A stretch of DNA of 64,000 bases from CAYRAV01 sp964422365 (GTDB lineage: Bacteria > Bacillota > Clostridia > Lachnospirales > Lachnospiraceae), in assembly GCA_964422365.1 (NCBI GenBank), contig CAYRAV010000009.1, positions 10,185 to 74,184 of the forward strand, written 5' to 3'. The notes under the pieces are model-generated. The model was given only the letters and a program-made list of their open reading frames with translations, had not been told where the DNA came from and searched no databases. Both the position numbers and the translations under genes were made by a program. This document shows, piece by piece, positions 36,001-44,243 of this stretch; within the stretch, counting starts at the first letter, position 1, and every line of letters starts with the position of its first letter.

Positions 36001-37018
36001 AACTACACCAGAGCTTAGACTTGTAGTCGACAAAGAAAAAGCCATGCTTAAGGGGCTGACGGTGGCACAGGTTTACCAGCAGGTACAAAGTGAGATTGCT
36101 TCTTCTAAAACATCTACCACTTTAACACAGGATGGAGAGGAATATTCTGTTGTGATTAAAGATGAAGCAAGTACAGAGCTGACCTTGGATGATATTAAGG
36201 ATATGAAAATAGAAGCCACTGATCAGGAAGGCAGCAAAAAGAAAGTAAAATTATCAAAAATAGCAGAGGCAGTAGACACAGAAACAATGTCTTCTATCAA
36301 ACGTGAAAGTCAGCAAAGATACATAACAGTATCGGCAGCAGTAGATGAGAATCATAATATAGGTCTTGTGAGTGCTGAAGTAGAGAAGGTACTCAAAGAT
36401 CACGAAATGCCAAATGGTTTTGAAATGGAATTTGATGGGGAAAATGAAACAATTAATGAAGCGATGATACAGATGATGAAAATGTTACTGCTTGCAATTG
36501 CATTTATTTATCTGATTATGGTTGCACAGTTTCAGTCATTGAAATCGCCGTTTATCGTTATGTTTACCATTCCACTGGCATTTACAGGAGGTTTCATAGG
36601 ATTATTTATTGGAGGATGCGAAATCAGTGTCATTGCCATGATTGGTTTTGTCATGTTGTCAGGTATCGTTGTTAACAATGGTATTGTTTTAGTGGACTAT
36701 ATTAACCAGTTGAGGCTGGCAGGTATGGAGAAGAAAGAAGCTATTATTGAGGCAGGAAAGACACGTATGCGTCCAATCTTTATGACAGCATTGACTACTA
36801 TTCTAGGACTGTCCACAATGGCAGCAGGAGTAGGCATGGGTTCTGATATGATGCAGCCGATTGCCATAGTAACCATTGGCGGATTGCTATATGCAACAAT
36901 TACGACATTATTTGTAATTCCAGTAATGTATGATTTGTTCAATAGAAAGGCTATGAAGAAGATTGATAAGTCTGAATTGGAAGTGTTAGATGAGGACATG
37001 GAGGATATGTTGTTCTAA
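33053..37018 (+). CDS. RND-family exporter with a large coiled-coil insert
   Basis: 1321 residues. The frame has the RND design: first membrane helix (about 9-30), PDLLPDMNLPYAVI and YTGASPEEVEMMVTKPVEQS of the outer porter domain, the proton-relay helix GVGMLVDNSVVVIENIYRLR, and the second half ending in FIGLFIGGCEISVIAMIGFV and VNNGIVLVDYINQLR. About residues 193-475 are a Lys/Glu/Ala-rich coiled coil inserted in the first large outer loop; standard AcrB-type proteins have no such part. No fusion protein or outer-membrane factor is near, as expected in a single-membrane cell. Substrate unknown. GAGGAGG sets ATG33053; GTG33029 lies before that site. Confidence 0.92.
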   Translation: MFAKFSVKKPYTVVVAVVLVLILGVVSFTEMVPDLLPDMNLPYAVIVTTYTGASPEEVEMMVTKPVEQSMATINNIKNITSTSSENVSMVMLEFNDDVNMDSVTIDIREKLDSISGYWSDSVGNPIIMKVNMDMMPVMVSALDVEGMSASEITTYANEKIIPQIESVEGVASVSVSGEVEKEVNVVIRQNKLDEANQKVKRSVEDKLKKAEEELKKAKQKVEDGKKELEEKQEQFDSGMLAADQGILEGKLELLKAEIQLADGETALAEKEAELKAAKVELEAAEKELESKEKEAKAGLTTIDKALKEIEPNEVTLEEAKTKLEAAIQTIQNNGMLSKEQKEAAIAPLQGQLDEVNEGLTTLTETKTKLEEQKKTVEDGLKQIETAKKTLEANKVKLAEGEKAIEAGKTQIATGKTGIATGKTTISDKESEVAKTKSEVENQLSSASIQIMTGEKEIDTQLENFKKAKEDALAAADVREIITKDMVSGILTAENFSMPAGYIEQDGVDYLVRVGNKMESINELKALVLFDTGDKDMDPVTLEDVADVTMVDNSAETYAKINGNDGIVLSIQKQTNYSTADVSERVAKRLKELQGENPDIQVNYLMDQGEYINLIVNAVLNNLVMGGVLAIIILFIFLRDIKPTAIIACSIPISVIFAIILMYFSGITLNIISLSGLAVGVGMLVDNSVVVIENIYRLRNKGVSAIKAAVTGAVQVAGAITASTLTTIGVFIPIVFVKGITRQLFQDMALTIAYSLIASLVVALTLVPMMSSRMLKNTKEKEHKLLNVLTTGYEKLLSVLLRFKPLVLIAAVVILVVSMYASMSKGTSFMPSMDSTQVSIDLQMPEGTTLEDTIEMSDKVIEKIQTIEDVETVGAMLAGSTSAMLGMGTGNSATDAVSMYAILKENKKKTSQEVAAEINDLCADFDCEISASGSSMDMSAMGGSGVAINIKGNDLDTLRSLAKEVAKELENVEGLTDISDGIGETTPELRLVVDKEKAMLKGLTVAQVYQQVQSEIASSKTSTTLTQDGEEYSVVIKDEASTELTLDDIKDMKIEATDQEGSKKKVKLSKIAEAVDTETMSSIKRESQQRYITVSAAVDENHNIGLVSAEVEKVLKDHEMPNGFEMEFDGENETINEAMIQMMKMLLLAIAFIYLIMVAQFQSLKSPFIVMFTIPLAFTGGFIGLFIGGCEISVIAMIGFVMLSGIVVNNGIVLVDYINQLRLAGMEKKEAIIEAGKTRMRPIFMTALTTILGLSTMAAGVGMGSDMMQPIAIVTIGGLLYATITTLFVIPVMYDLFNRKAMKKIDKSELEVLDEDMEDMLF

Positions 37019-37166
37019 AGGGTGTCTGAAAAGAAAGTAAAATTTCCAATGATGATTTAGAGTCTGAATTAATAGAAATTAACACATCTTATCCATTAAA
37101 AAGATGTCTAAACCATGAGTGGGAAAGCAGGATTTTCTTGCTTCTGTAACAGAGTAGGTGATTTGT

Positions 37167-37466
37167 ATGTTAAAAAATTTTTTGATTATAGTTAACGTAT
37201 TAATTTCAGTCATTTCATTTTTTACATTTATTATTGGTAATATTACAGTTGCTTTTGGTAATAAATACAATAGTGGATTTCATATTTTATTGGGTTATAC
37301 TATTATTGTTGTACCTATAATTGCTAGTCTGGTTTTTAATATAGTGATGGTTTTAAATCATAAAGATGCAAAAATAGTAAATAATAATGTTGTCAATTTT
37401 ATTAGTATACTTGTAATTAATGTGATTCCATATATTGCAGCATATTTAATTTGCTGGCAGGGATGA
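37167..37466 (+). CDS. small four-helix membrane protein, unknown function
   Basis: 99 residues. Three or four hydrophobic segments (LKNFLIIVNVLISVISFFTF, FHILLGYTIIVVPIIASLVF, VNFISILVINVIPYIAAYLI) with little else. AGGTG stands six bases before ATG37167; a GTG at 37158 is in frame but inside the ribosome site region. It is separated from the RND gene by 148 bp. I do not recognise a family. Confidence 0.6.
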   Translation: MLKNFLIIVNVLISVISFFTFIIGNITVAFGNKYNSGFHILLGYTIIVVPIIASLVFNIVMVLNHKDAKIVNNNVVNFISILVINVIPYIAAYLICWQG

Positions 37467-37479
37467 CAATGAATTTTGA

Positions 37480-37569
37480 TTAATATGTTTAACATTGAAA
37501 GAAATTGTGCAATGTTTAGAACTGACAGTTGAGGAAGCGAAAGCAGTCAAGGATTTGCAGCCTGCTTGA
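37480..37569 (+). pseudogene. C-terminal gene remnant (EEAKAVKDLQ type)
   Basis: A 29-codon frame without a start reads LTLKEIVQCLELTVEEAKAV then KDLQPA and TGA. The pattern of a short amphipathic helix with EEA and KDL is like the end of Rpn/PD-(D/E)XK transposase-type proteins, but the piece is too short for certainty. A terminator follows at 37596. Confidence 0.25.
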
Positions 37570-37595
37570 AAAAAGAATTATGTGATATGATAAAT

Positions 37596-37638
37596 AGAAA
37601 AGACAGGAACTTCAAAATGAGGTTATCCTGTCTTTTCT
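37596..37638. terminator. terminator at the end of the sensor kinase gene
   Basis: A 13-bp stem (AGAAAAGACAGGA with TCCTGTCTTTTCT) encloses 17 bases. On the minus strand the final codons and the stop of the kinase gene (ending at 37623) form part of the hairpin, followed by an AT-rich run. It can also stop plus-strand transcripts. Confidence 0.75.
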
Positions 37639-39278
37639 ATTAACATTTGTATCAAAAATTCATGTTCATTTGTTATAATATAATATTCGATATGATACTT
37701 CCGAAAAATTTCATATACAGTTCTCAGCCCTATTCCATGTTTTTCAGGCTTTTTTTTCGTTGTCTGAAATCTTGTTTCTATCATTTTTGCCATATCTTCT
37801 ATAGGATTACTGATTTCTATGTACAACATTTGGTTTGTCCTGTGTGCTGCTATAGTAATATAACGCCCCATCTCTAATTTCAGGTTTGCTTCAATAGCAT
37901 TATCAATCAGGTTAGAAAATAAAATACAACAATCCACATTTTCCATAAAGGCAAAAGGTTCTAAACTTCCAGTACAGGTTAATTTAATCTGATTATACTT
38001 TAATTCATCGGTCTTAGATGCGAGAATCAAATCTACAATTTCATTTCCTGTAAGGATTTTATGTTTGCTTTGTACCGTTTTTTCGGATAATTTTGTAAAA
38101 TATGTTTTTGCTTTTTCATATTCTCCATGATTAAGCATTTCTTGTAATAAGAGCATGTGGTTTTTCCAATCATGACGAAATTTAACGATATCTGACTGCT
38201 GTTCTTTATAATCTTGAAAATAGGAATATTCCTGTGTGAATTGTTCTTTGTAATCTTCGGACAATTTTTTATAATATTGGGCTTTTTTTCGATGTACAAT
38301 AGTAAAAGTAACCATTCCGCTTGTGATAAGAAGAAATGCCATCACAGATAGTATGACAAATCTATTGTCAATTTCAATACCATTATCAGAAAAAGGACTT
38401 GTTATGGTTTTTTTATTCATTTTGTTATTTTTTATATCTGTACTTTTGGAAGCAGTATTACCTAACCCTTCTATTTTATGCTGAATAGAGTAGGCTGTCC
38501 CATCTTTTGTAATGACACGAATTGTATAGGTGCCATTTTTATTGACAACAAATGTGTTGCCGTTTGTTAATTCTGTTGCAATATGATTATAATAAGAATT
38601 ACTGCCGTTATAGATAGGTGTCTTCCAAATGTTGTGATTTGTGTTATCCTTCTCATCATAAGCTCCATACACATATTGGATATTTTTTAAATCCGAACCC
38701 AATGCGTGTGTTATGGTAATGGTAGCATTTGATTTATTTTTATCCAGCTTGGAAGCAGCAGATAGTACTTTATTGACAGGAAGGGCACAAATTGAAACAT
38801 CTACTTTTACTCCTATTTCCTGAAATGTACCTCCTGTTACTTTTTCATTTATTGCTTCTATATAATAAGTGCCTGCAGGCAAGTATGCATTTTTTTGTTC
38901 TTTGCCGTCCCCGTCATAGTTGTCAAATTCCAATTTCTTGCTGGTCATTGCTTCGTTGCTATATATAAATACATTTGTATCTGTAAAACCACTACCTATA
39001 TCTGTATATTTTACCCCCATTTTTATAATGCTGTCCTCTTCTAATGTAAATGATGCATAACTTGATACTTTCTCTCTGATGTTCTGAGAAACCAGTTCAC
39101 AACTCCAAGATAATTCTGCCTTAAAACTATATTCATCCAAATTATCAATGGAAACTACAGAAGCCTGTTCATAAACTGTAGTTTCCTTAGAATGAATGAA
39201 AGTAGTAAAAGAAATATTATAAAAACTAAATGATAACCCTGCTGCAAGTAAAATAGCTGTAATTTTTTTCATGTTCAT
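37623..39278 (-). CDS. GHKL sensor kinase whose ectodomain copies the secreted neighbour
   Basis: About 551 residues. A signal-like first helix (1-25) leads to an extracellular part of about 275 residues, one membrane helix (about 304-326), a coiled coil, the phosphoacceptor box KFRHDWKNHMLLLQEML and a GHKL ATPase (LFSNLIDNAIEANLK, KKPEKHGIGLRTVYEI). Residues about 20-300 match the secreted protein encoded at 39511-40539 along their length, including VYEQASVVSIDNLDEY, LPAGTYYIEA and a nearly identical stretch YGAYDEKDNTNHNIWKTPIY. The ATG at 39278 has AAGGAG six bases before it; ATG39308 lacks one. It probably signals to the LytTR regulator at 40744-41490. Confidence 0.85.
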   Translation of the reverse strand: MNMKKITAILLAAGLSFSFYNISFTTFIHSKETTVYEQASVVSIDNLDEYSFKAELSWSCELVSQNIREKVSSYASFTLEEDSIIKMGVKYTDIGSGFTDTNVFIYSNEAMTSKKLEFDNYDGDGKEQKNAYLPAGTYYIEAINEKVTGGTFQEIGVKVDVSICALPVNKVLSAASKLDKNKSNATITITHALGSDLKNIQYVYGAYDEKDNTNHNIWKTPIYNGSNSYYNHIATELTNGNTFVVNKNGTYTIRVITKDGTAYSIQHKIEGLGNTASKSTDIKNNKMNKKTITSPFSDNGIEIDNRFVILSVMAFLLITSGMVTFTIVHRKKAQYYKKLSEDYKEQFTQEYSYFQDYKEQQSDIVKFRHDWKNHMLLLQEMLNHGEYEKAKTYFTKLSEKTVQSKHKILTGNEIVDLILASKTDELKYNQIKLTCTGSLEPFAFMENVDCCILFSNLIDNAIEANLKLEMGRYITIAAHRTNQMLYIEISNPIEDMAKMIETRFQTTKKKPEKHGIGLRTVYEIFRKYHIEYYIITNEHEFLIQMLIEKTG

Positions 39279-39431
39279 TTTCTTCTCCTTAAGTAATAAA
39301 GTAAACAATCACATCTGCCAACACAGGCACCACCATAACAAAAGTGGTTAATATACAAGATTTATTATACAACAGTTATTATATAACAAAAACATTATTA
39401 TCAATAGAGCTAAAGGGATATTTTATATAAT

Positions 39432-39459
39432 AAAAATACAGTGTCCTTTATGTATTTTT
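39432..39459 (-). terminator. weak hairpin after the secreted-protein gene
   Basis: AAAAATACA at 39432 pairs with TGTATTTTT ending at 39459 around a ten-base loop. It lies about 50 bp past the stop of the minus-strand secreted-protein gene and could cause partial termination before the kinase gene. The rest of the 232-bp gap is AT-rich with no other feature I can name. Confidence 0.4.
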
Positions 39460-39510
39460 GTAATCCGCTAACATCATAAAGAAAACTGTATTATTGAGCA
39501 GCAAAATATT

Positions 39511-40539
39511 CTATTTTTTAATACTGAATTTTACAATTTTTGTATTGTTTGCCTTATCTGTTACTTTTAAAGTATATTTGCCTTTCTTAGAAACTTTTTT
39601 TCCTGATATAATTGTTTTTCCATTTAATTTAGCACTTTTAATTCCACTGTCTTTATCAGAAAAATGTATTGTTACAGCTTTTTTATAAGTTTTGCCATTT
39701 TTTATGCCTGTAATCTTCGGAGCGGTATTGTCTAATCCTTTTACTTTATGTTGAATAGAGTAGGCAGTCCCGTCTTTGGTAATCACCCGGATGGTGTAAG
39801 TTCCATTTTTATTTACTGTAAATGTGTTGCCGCTTGTTAGCTCTGTTGCAATATGGTTATAATAAGAATTACTGCCGTTATAGATAGGTGTCTTCCAAAT
39901 GTTGTGATTTGTGTTATCTTTCTCATCATAAGCTCCATACACATACTGGATATTCTTTAAATCTGCACCAAGTGACTGTGTCACTGTAATGGTAGCTTTT
40001 GATTTATTTTTATCCTCATTAGAAACAACAGATAGTGTTTTGTTTGCAGAAAGTGCACAAATAGAAACATCTGTTCTCACTGCGCTAGTCTTTGTTAGAA
40101 AACCTTCACCCATAGCTTCTATATAATAAGTGCCTGCTGGCAAATATACTGTCTTTGGTTCTTTCTCATACGAATTAATTTCTAATTGCTTTTTGGTCAT
40201 TGCTTCATTACTATATATGGACATATTATATTTCATATAATATGATTCTGTTATATCTGTATATTTTACACCTATTTTCACAATACTATTTTCTTCTAGT
40301 GTAAAAGATGAGTAACTTGAAACTTTTTCTGTATCTGTGCTAACCAATTCACAGCTCCAAGACAATATTGCCTTTGTATTGTATTCATCCAGATTGTCAA
40401 TGGAAACTACGGAAGCCTGTTCATAAATCTTAGCTTCCTCTGCATGTATCAGTGTTGTAGAAGGGATGTTATAGGGATTACATATTACTCCTGCTGTGAG
40501 TAAAATAGCTGCAATTTTTTTGATTTTCATATTGATCAT
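39511..40539 (-). CDS. secreted Ig-like repeat protein, twin of the kinase ectodomain
   Basis: 342 residues. Signal peptide (1-33, KIAAILLTAGVICN through LIHAEE). The first domain (about 35-170) is beta-rich with LPAGTYYIEAMGEGF; the second (about 175-265) carries SLGADLKNIQYVYGAYDEKD and GTYTIRVITKDGTAYSIQHK; the last (about 270-342) is Ig-like, ending GKYTLKVTDKANNTKIVKFS. Both first domains match the kinase encoded next to it. The kinase departs in the middle of the last domain, where its membrane helix begins. AGGAGG lies nine bases before ATG40539. A LytTR-type promoter lies upstream. It may be the ligand, a co-receptor or a decoy of the kinase. Confidence 0.8.
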   Translation of the reverse strand: MINMKIKKIAAILLTAGVICNPYNIPSTTLIHAEEAKIYEQASVVSIDNLDEYNTKAILSWSCELVSTDTEKVSSYSSFTLEENSIVKIGVKYTDITESYYMKYNMSIYSNEAMTKKQLEINSYEKEPKTVYLPAGTYYIEAMGEGFLTKTSAVRTDVSICALSANKTLSVVSNEDKNKSKATITVTQSLGADLKNIQYVYGAYDEKDNTNHNIWKTPIYNGSNSYYNHIATELTSGNTFTVNKNGTYTIRVITKDGTAYSIQHKVKGLDNTAPKITGIKNGKTYKKAVTIHFSDKDSGIKSAKLNGKTIISGKKVSKKGKYTLKVTDKANNTKIVKFSIKK

Positions 40540-40601
40540 AAATTATTTCCTCCTTAAGATAAATAAAGTCATTGGATTTTGTCTCCATAACATATATGCC
40601 C

Positions 40602-40665
40602 ATTCTATCATAATTTATTGTTTTTTTTCATGCCATCCGACAAAAGCATGTATTTTCCCGACAAA
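40602..40665 (-). promoter_or_regulatory. promoter with two 21-bp-spaced LytTR-type sites
   Basis: On the minus strand TTTGTCGG occurs twice (40665-40658 and 40644-40637) exactly 21 bp apart, two helical turns, as expected for a LytTR regulator dimer. About 29 bp further on is an extended -10, TGATAGAAT (40610-40602). Transcription would start near 40595, about 56 bp before the secreted-protein ATG. The LytTR regulator gene lies directly upstream and is the obvious binder. Confidence 0.65.
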
Positions 40666-40743
40666 CGGGAATTACGTTTCAAATCGCAATGATTTATGAA
40701 AAGTTTATTCATTTTATATAAGATGATATTCGAAAAACAATTA

Positions 40744-41490
40744 TCAAATCAAATCCTCTTTCAAACAGGAAAAAAGCCTGCTGCGGTAAGCAGTTATTTT
40801 TCTTTTGCTGATTGGTAATGAGATTCCGCTGCTTAATACAATATTGTTTCCATTGATTATTTTGTGATGGTACATATTAATCAAATGTTTTCTATGAATT
40901 CGGAAGAATCCATAAGGTGTCAATTGCCCCTCATACTCTTTTAGACTGCAATCGCTGATATAATGCTGATGTTCTGTATAGATTACTGTATATTTATCCT
41001 CTGCACTGATATGGATAATATCCTGTACAGGCAGAAAACATTCTCCTTCTCTGGTTTTTATTACTATTTTTTTCTTTTTATTCCGTTCATTGTTTAAATC
41101 GGTTAATAATTTTAAAATATGCTCTTTTGTGATTGGTTTTAAAAGATATCGAAAAGCATTTGCCTCATATCCCTTGATGGCATATTCTTCATAAGCAGTA
41201 ATGAATGTCAGACAAATATCCGGAAAGGCTTGTTTGATTTCTTTGCCAAGTGAAATACCATCCATCTCTGACATTTTAATATCTAACAGCACAAGCTCTG
41301 GCATTGCAGCATTTTCGTTTGACTCATTTTTTAGCTGCGCCAACAAGCTGACAGGAGATAAAAAGGGGGTGATCTGTATTGGAACTTCATTGGACACATC
41401 AGCAAAGCAGTTATATATTTGTTTCATATGTTCTTTTTGGTCATCGCACAAGTATATTTTTAAAGGATTTTTTATCTTTGTATTTTTCAT
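40744..41490 (-). CDS. LytTR-family response regulator
   Basis: 248 residues. Receiver domain: IYLCDDQKEHMKQI (acidic pair), LVLLDIKMSEMDGISL (phosphorylated aspartate), RYLLKPITKEHIL (lysine). LytTR domain: IVIKTREGECFLPVQDIIHI, YGFFRIHRKHLINMYHHKII and a closing SKRKITAYR. This is the AgrA/VirR type. It is read in the same direction as the secreted protein and kinase genes that follow and forms a three-gene signalling set with them. GGAGATTACATATA precedes the ATG. Confidence 0.9.
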   Translation of the reverse strand: MKNTKIKNPLKIYLCDDQKEHMKQIYNCFADVSNEVPIQITPFLSPVSLLAQLKNESNENAAMPELVLLDIKMSEMDGISLGKEIKQAFPDICLTFITAYEEYAIKGYEANAFRYLLKPITKEHILKLLTDLNNERNKKKKIVIKTREGECFLPVQDIIHISAEDKYTVIYTEHQHYISDCSLKEYEGQLTPYGFFRIHRKHLINMYHHKIINGNNIVLSSGISLPISKRKITAYRSRLFSCLKEDLI

Positions 41491-41596
41491 TATATGTAAT
41501 CTCCATTTCTAGAAAGTAATTCTCAAATTATTACTTAACCCCTAAATTCATTCTCAAAAGAAGTAATAATTATTCGAGATTATTTTTAAATATTGT

Positions 41597-41779
41597 GTAA
41601 CAATTCAGAAGGTGCCATTCACAAAATGCCAGAATATACATATTCACCAAAACATTTTGGCTGGTTATTTTGTTCATGATGTTGTTACCAGCTATGAAAC
41701 CATATGTGTAAATTGTAATTTATGAGCAAGCTCTCATATACAATTTGCACATATGGTTTCGCACCTTCTAAATAGTTAC
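41597..41779. repeat. 183-bp inverted-repeat element with internal palindrome
   Basis: The ends GTAACAATTCAGAAGGTGC and its near complement (GCACCTTCTAAATAGTTAC) form a 19-bp terminal repeat with two mismatches. A second, internal pair (AAACCATATGTG... and ...CACATATGGTTT) can form a long hairpin. No ORF is inside. Its outer ends resemble those of the 87-bp element at 32185. It separates the LytTR gene from the NfeD gene; the remaining 250 bp to 42030 hold only AT-rich sequence and a possible promoter. Confidence 0.65.
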
Positions 41780-42029
41780 ATATTGTAATGTAATTAAAAT
41801 ATAAGATAATTGCAATGGGAAAAATTATAAACTTGTTATTCTGTTTTGTCAATTGTCAATCATTTCCTGTATTCAATGTTTCGTCTTCCCTTCCATCAAT
41901 TTTTGTCTAACTTTTTGAGGCTGGAATCAATGCCGTCATGGAATATATCTCTATAAAACGGTAGCCATTTTGTGAAAAAAATGTTATAATAAAATATAAC
42001 CAAAATGAATATAGTGGGGAGGGATACAT

Positions 42030-42587
42030 ATGACATTACTATTTGAAATCTGTTTTTTCGTAGGAATTGGTCTGACATTGGTTTCTTTGATAACAGGGCA
42101 ATTTTCTGACATATTTGGTGTAGATGGTTTTGATATAGGGGACATTGGTATCGATTTTCTATTACCATTAAGTCCTATGATCTATGTTTTGTTTTGTACT
42201 GTATTCGGTGGTACGGGGTTGATTTTATTAAAAGTGTGCCCGTCTTTATCTTCAATTATTATATTAGTAATCGCCATATTCACAGGCATTATAATTTCCA
42301 CAGGTTTTTACAGAGGTATCATTATTCCACTAAAAAAAGCTCAAAACACGAGTGCTCCTGCGCAGGAAGAACTGATTGGAGTTCTTGCAAAAGTACAAGA
42401 GAGTATTCCTGAAAATGGTTATGGGGAAATCTCGTATGTAGTAAATGGAAACAGTTATATTGCTCCTGCCAGAACAACAGATGGGCATAAGGTTCAAAAG
42501 GGATGTGAAGTAACCATTTGCTGGATAGAGAATTATGTATTCTATGTTATAGAAATAGATAGAAGCAATACACTTTTACAAAAATAA
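42030..42587 (+). CDS. NfeD-like membrane protein, flotillin partner
   Basis: 185 residues. An N-terminal helix (LLFEICFFVGIGLTLVSLIT), two further membrane helices (about 50-66 and 71-95) and a C-terminal OB-fold (ELIGVLAKVQESIPENGYGE, GEISYVVNGNSYIAPART, KGCEVTICWIENYVFYVIEI) match the NfeD1b/YuaF type. Such proteins work with flotillins in ordered membrane patches. GGGGAGGGA lies ahead of ATG42030. The flotillin gene follows 21 bp later, so the two form an operon as in Bacillus yuaF-floT. Confidence 0.88.
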   Translation: MTLLFEICFFVGIGLTLVSLITGQFSDIFGVDGFDIGDIGIDFLLPLSPMIYVLFCTVFGGTGLILLKVCPSLSSIIILVIAIFTGIIISTGFYRGIIIPLKKAQNTSAPAQEELIGVLAKVQESIPENGYGEISYVVNGNSYIAPARTTDGHKVQKGCEVTICWIENYVFYVIEIDRSNTLLQK

Positions 42588-42608
42588 TACATAAGGAGGA
42601 AGTAGAAA

Positions 42609-44123
42609 ATGAAAGATGCAATCATTATTGCTGGTATTATCATTGCAGTTATTTTGGTAATGATTATTCTGGTATCCACCATGTGGAAAAGAGTGCCACA
42701 AGACAAAGCCTTAGTTATTACAGGACTTAAGAAAAGAGTGATTTCCGGCGGCGGTGGATTTGTTATTCCGCTGTTGGAACGCTCAGACAAAATCTCATTA
42801 GAAAACATGAAAATTGAAGTACGTACTGACGGTGCAAGAACCGAGCAGGGTGTAGACATCAGAGCAGATGGTGTAGCTGTTATTAAAGTAAAAAGTGATA
42901 AGGAGAGCATTTTAAATGCAACAGAGCAGTTTAACACAGGAAAAGAATCACAGACTATTGATATTATCAAAGATACTGGTAAAGATGTATTAGAAGGTAA
43001 ACTAAGAGAAATTATCTCAAAAATGACAGTGGAAGAAATCTACAAAGACAGGGAGAAGTTTGCCTCTCAGGTACAGGAAGTGGCAGCAGTAGGACTTGCA
43101 GGGATGGGATTGGAATTAAAAGCATTTACCATCCGGGATATTTCTGATAAGAATGGTTATCTGGAAGCACTTGGAAAACCAAGAATTGCTGAGGTTAAGA
43201 AAAATGCATCCATTGCTGAAGCAGAGGCATTAAAAGAAACACAGATCAAAACTTCAGAATCGGAACGGTTGGGAGCAGAAGCAAAAATTCTGGCAGAAAC
43301 CCAAGTGGCGGCAGCCAACAAAGAAAAAGAATTGAAAGTACAGTCTTATCGTGAAGAACAGGAAACTGCAAAAGCGAAAGCGGATTTAGCTTATGAAATT
43401 GAGAAAAACCGTGTGGCAAAAGAAGTAACAGAAACTGCCATGTTAGTAGAGATTACAAAGAAAGAAAAAGAAACAGAAATACAGACACAGGAAGCTCTCC
43501 GAAAAGAAAGAGAACTGTTAGCAACAGTAAATAAACAAGCAGATGCAGAAAAATACAGGGCAGAGAAACAGGCAGATGCAGAAAAATATAAGTCGGAGAA
43601 ACAGGCAGATGCAAAAAAATATGCCCAGTTACAGGAAGCAGAGGCGGCAAGCCAGGCAATTAAGATTAAGGCAGAAGCAGAAGCGGAAGCGATTAGAATC
43701 AGAGGTGAAGCGGAGGCATCTTCCATTTTAGCAAAAGGTAATGCAGAAGCAGAAACTATGGAAAAGAAAGCAGAGGCATATAAACTCTATAATGAAGCTG
43801 CAGTAGCACAGATGATTATTGAAAAACTTCCTGAGATTGCGAATGCAGTAGCCCAGCCTCTTGCAAAAACAGAAAAGATTGTTATTGTAGACCAAAGCGG
43901 GAAAAAAGGCCAGGGCGGCGGAGCTTCTAAAGTAACAGGTTATGTAACAGATATTGTCAGCCAGCTGCCTGAAACAATTGAGGCAATGACAGGATTTAAT
44001 TTTATGGATGCATTGAAGACAAAGCTGGCACCAGAAACAAAAGATAACAAAGATACAGCCATAAAATTGTCTTCTGGAACTTTGAATAGCATAAAGGAAA
44101 ACGAATCTGAAAGTAGTATATAA
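42609..44123 (+). CDS. floT: flotillin-like SPFH protein
   Basis: 504 residues. One N-terminal membrane helix (5-27) is followed by the SPFH/PHB domain (VPQDKALVITGLKKRVISGG to ISKMTVEEIYKDREKFASQV, about 35-200) and a long Ala/Glu/Lys coiled coil (about 205-420) with QADAEKYRAEKQADAEKYKS-type repeats, then a Gly-rich hinge. Flotillins assemble into membrane scaffolds. AAGGAGGAAGT sets the start. It is the second gene of the NfeD operon and is closed by a strong terminator at 44158. Confidence 0.93.
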   Translation: MKDAIIIAGIIIAVILVMIILVSTMWKRVPQDKALVITGLKKRVISGGGGFVIPLLERSDKISLENMKIEVRTDGARTEQGVDIRADGVAVIKVKSDKESILNATEQFNTGKESQTIDIIKDTGKDVLEGKLREIISKMTVEEIYKDREKFASQVQEVAAVGLAGMGLELKAFTIRDISDKNGYLEALGKPRIAEVKKNASIAEAEALKETQIKTSESERLGAEAKILAETQVAAANKEKELKVQSYREEQETAKAKADLAYEIEKNRVAKEVTETAMLVEITKKEKETEIQTQEALRKERELLATVNKQADAEKYRAEKQADAEKYKSEKQADAKKYAQLQEAEAASQAIKIKAEAEAEAIRIRGEAEASSILAKGNAEAETMEKKAEAYKLYNEAAVAQMIIEKLPEIANAVAQPLAKTEKIVIVDQSGKKGQGGGASKVTGYVTDIVSQLPETIEAMTGFNFMDALKTKLAPETKDNKDTAIKLSSGTLNSIKENESESSI

Positions 44124-44157
44124 TTGAAAGACAATGTATGAAGGGGAAAAGTAAGAA

Positions 44158-44193
44158 AACCTCCTTTGAATGAAGGAACATTCAAAGGAGGTT
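44158..44193 (+). terminator. terminator after the flotillin gene
   Basis: AACCTCCTTTGAATG pairs with CATTCAAAGGAGGTT around a six-base loop, followed by ATTTATAT. It lies 35 bp after the stop and shows the usual GC stem plus AT tail. Confidence 0.85.
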
Positions 44194-44243
44194 ATTTATA
44201 TAAAGCAGTCAAAAAGAAGTATTTTACCTAACAAACAAAAGAA

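Noticed and set aside
41896..42168. 90-codon minus-strand frame across the NfeD start
   Set aside because: It overlaps the NfeD ribosome site and start, has no motif, and the NfeD-flotillin operon explains the region.
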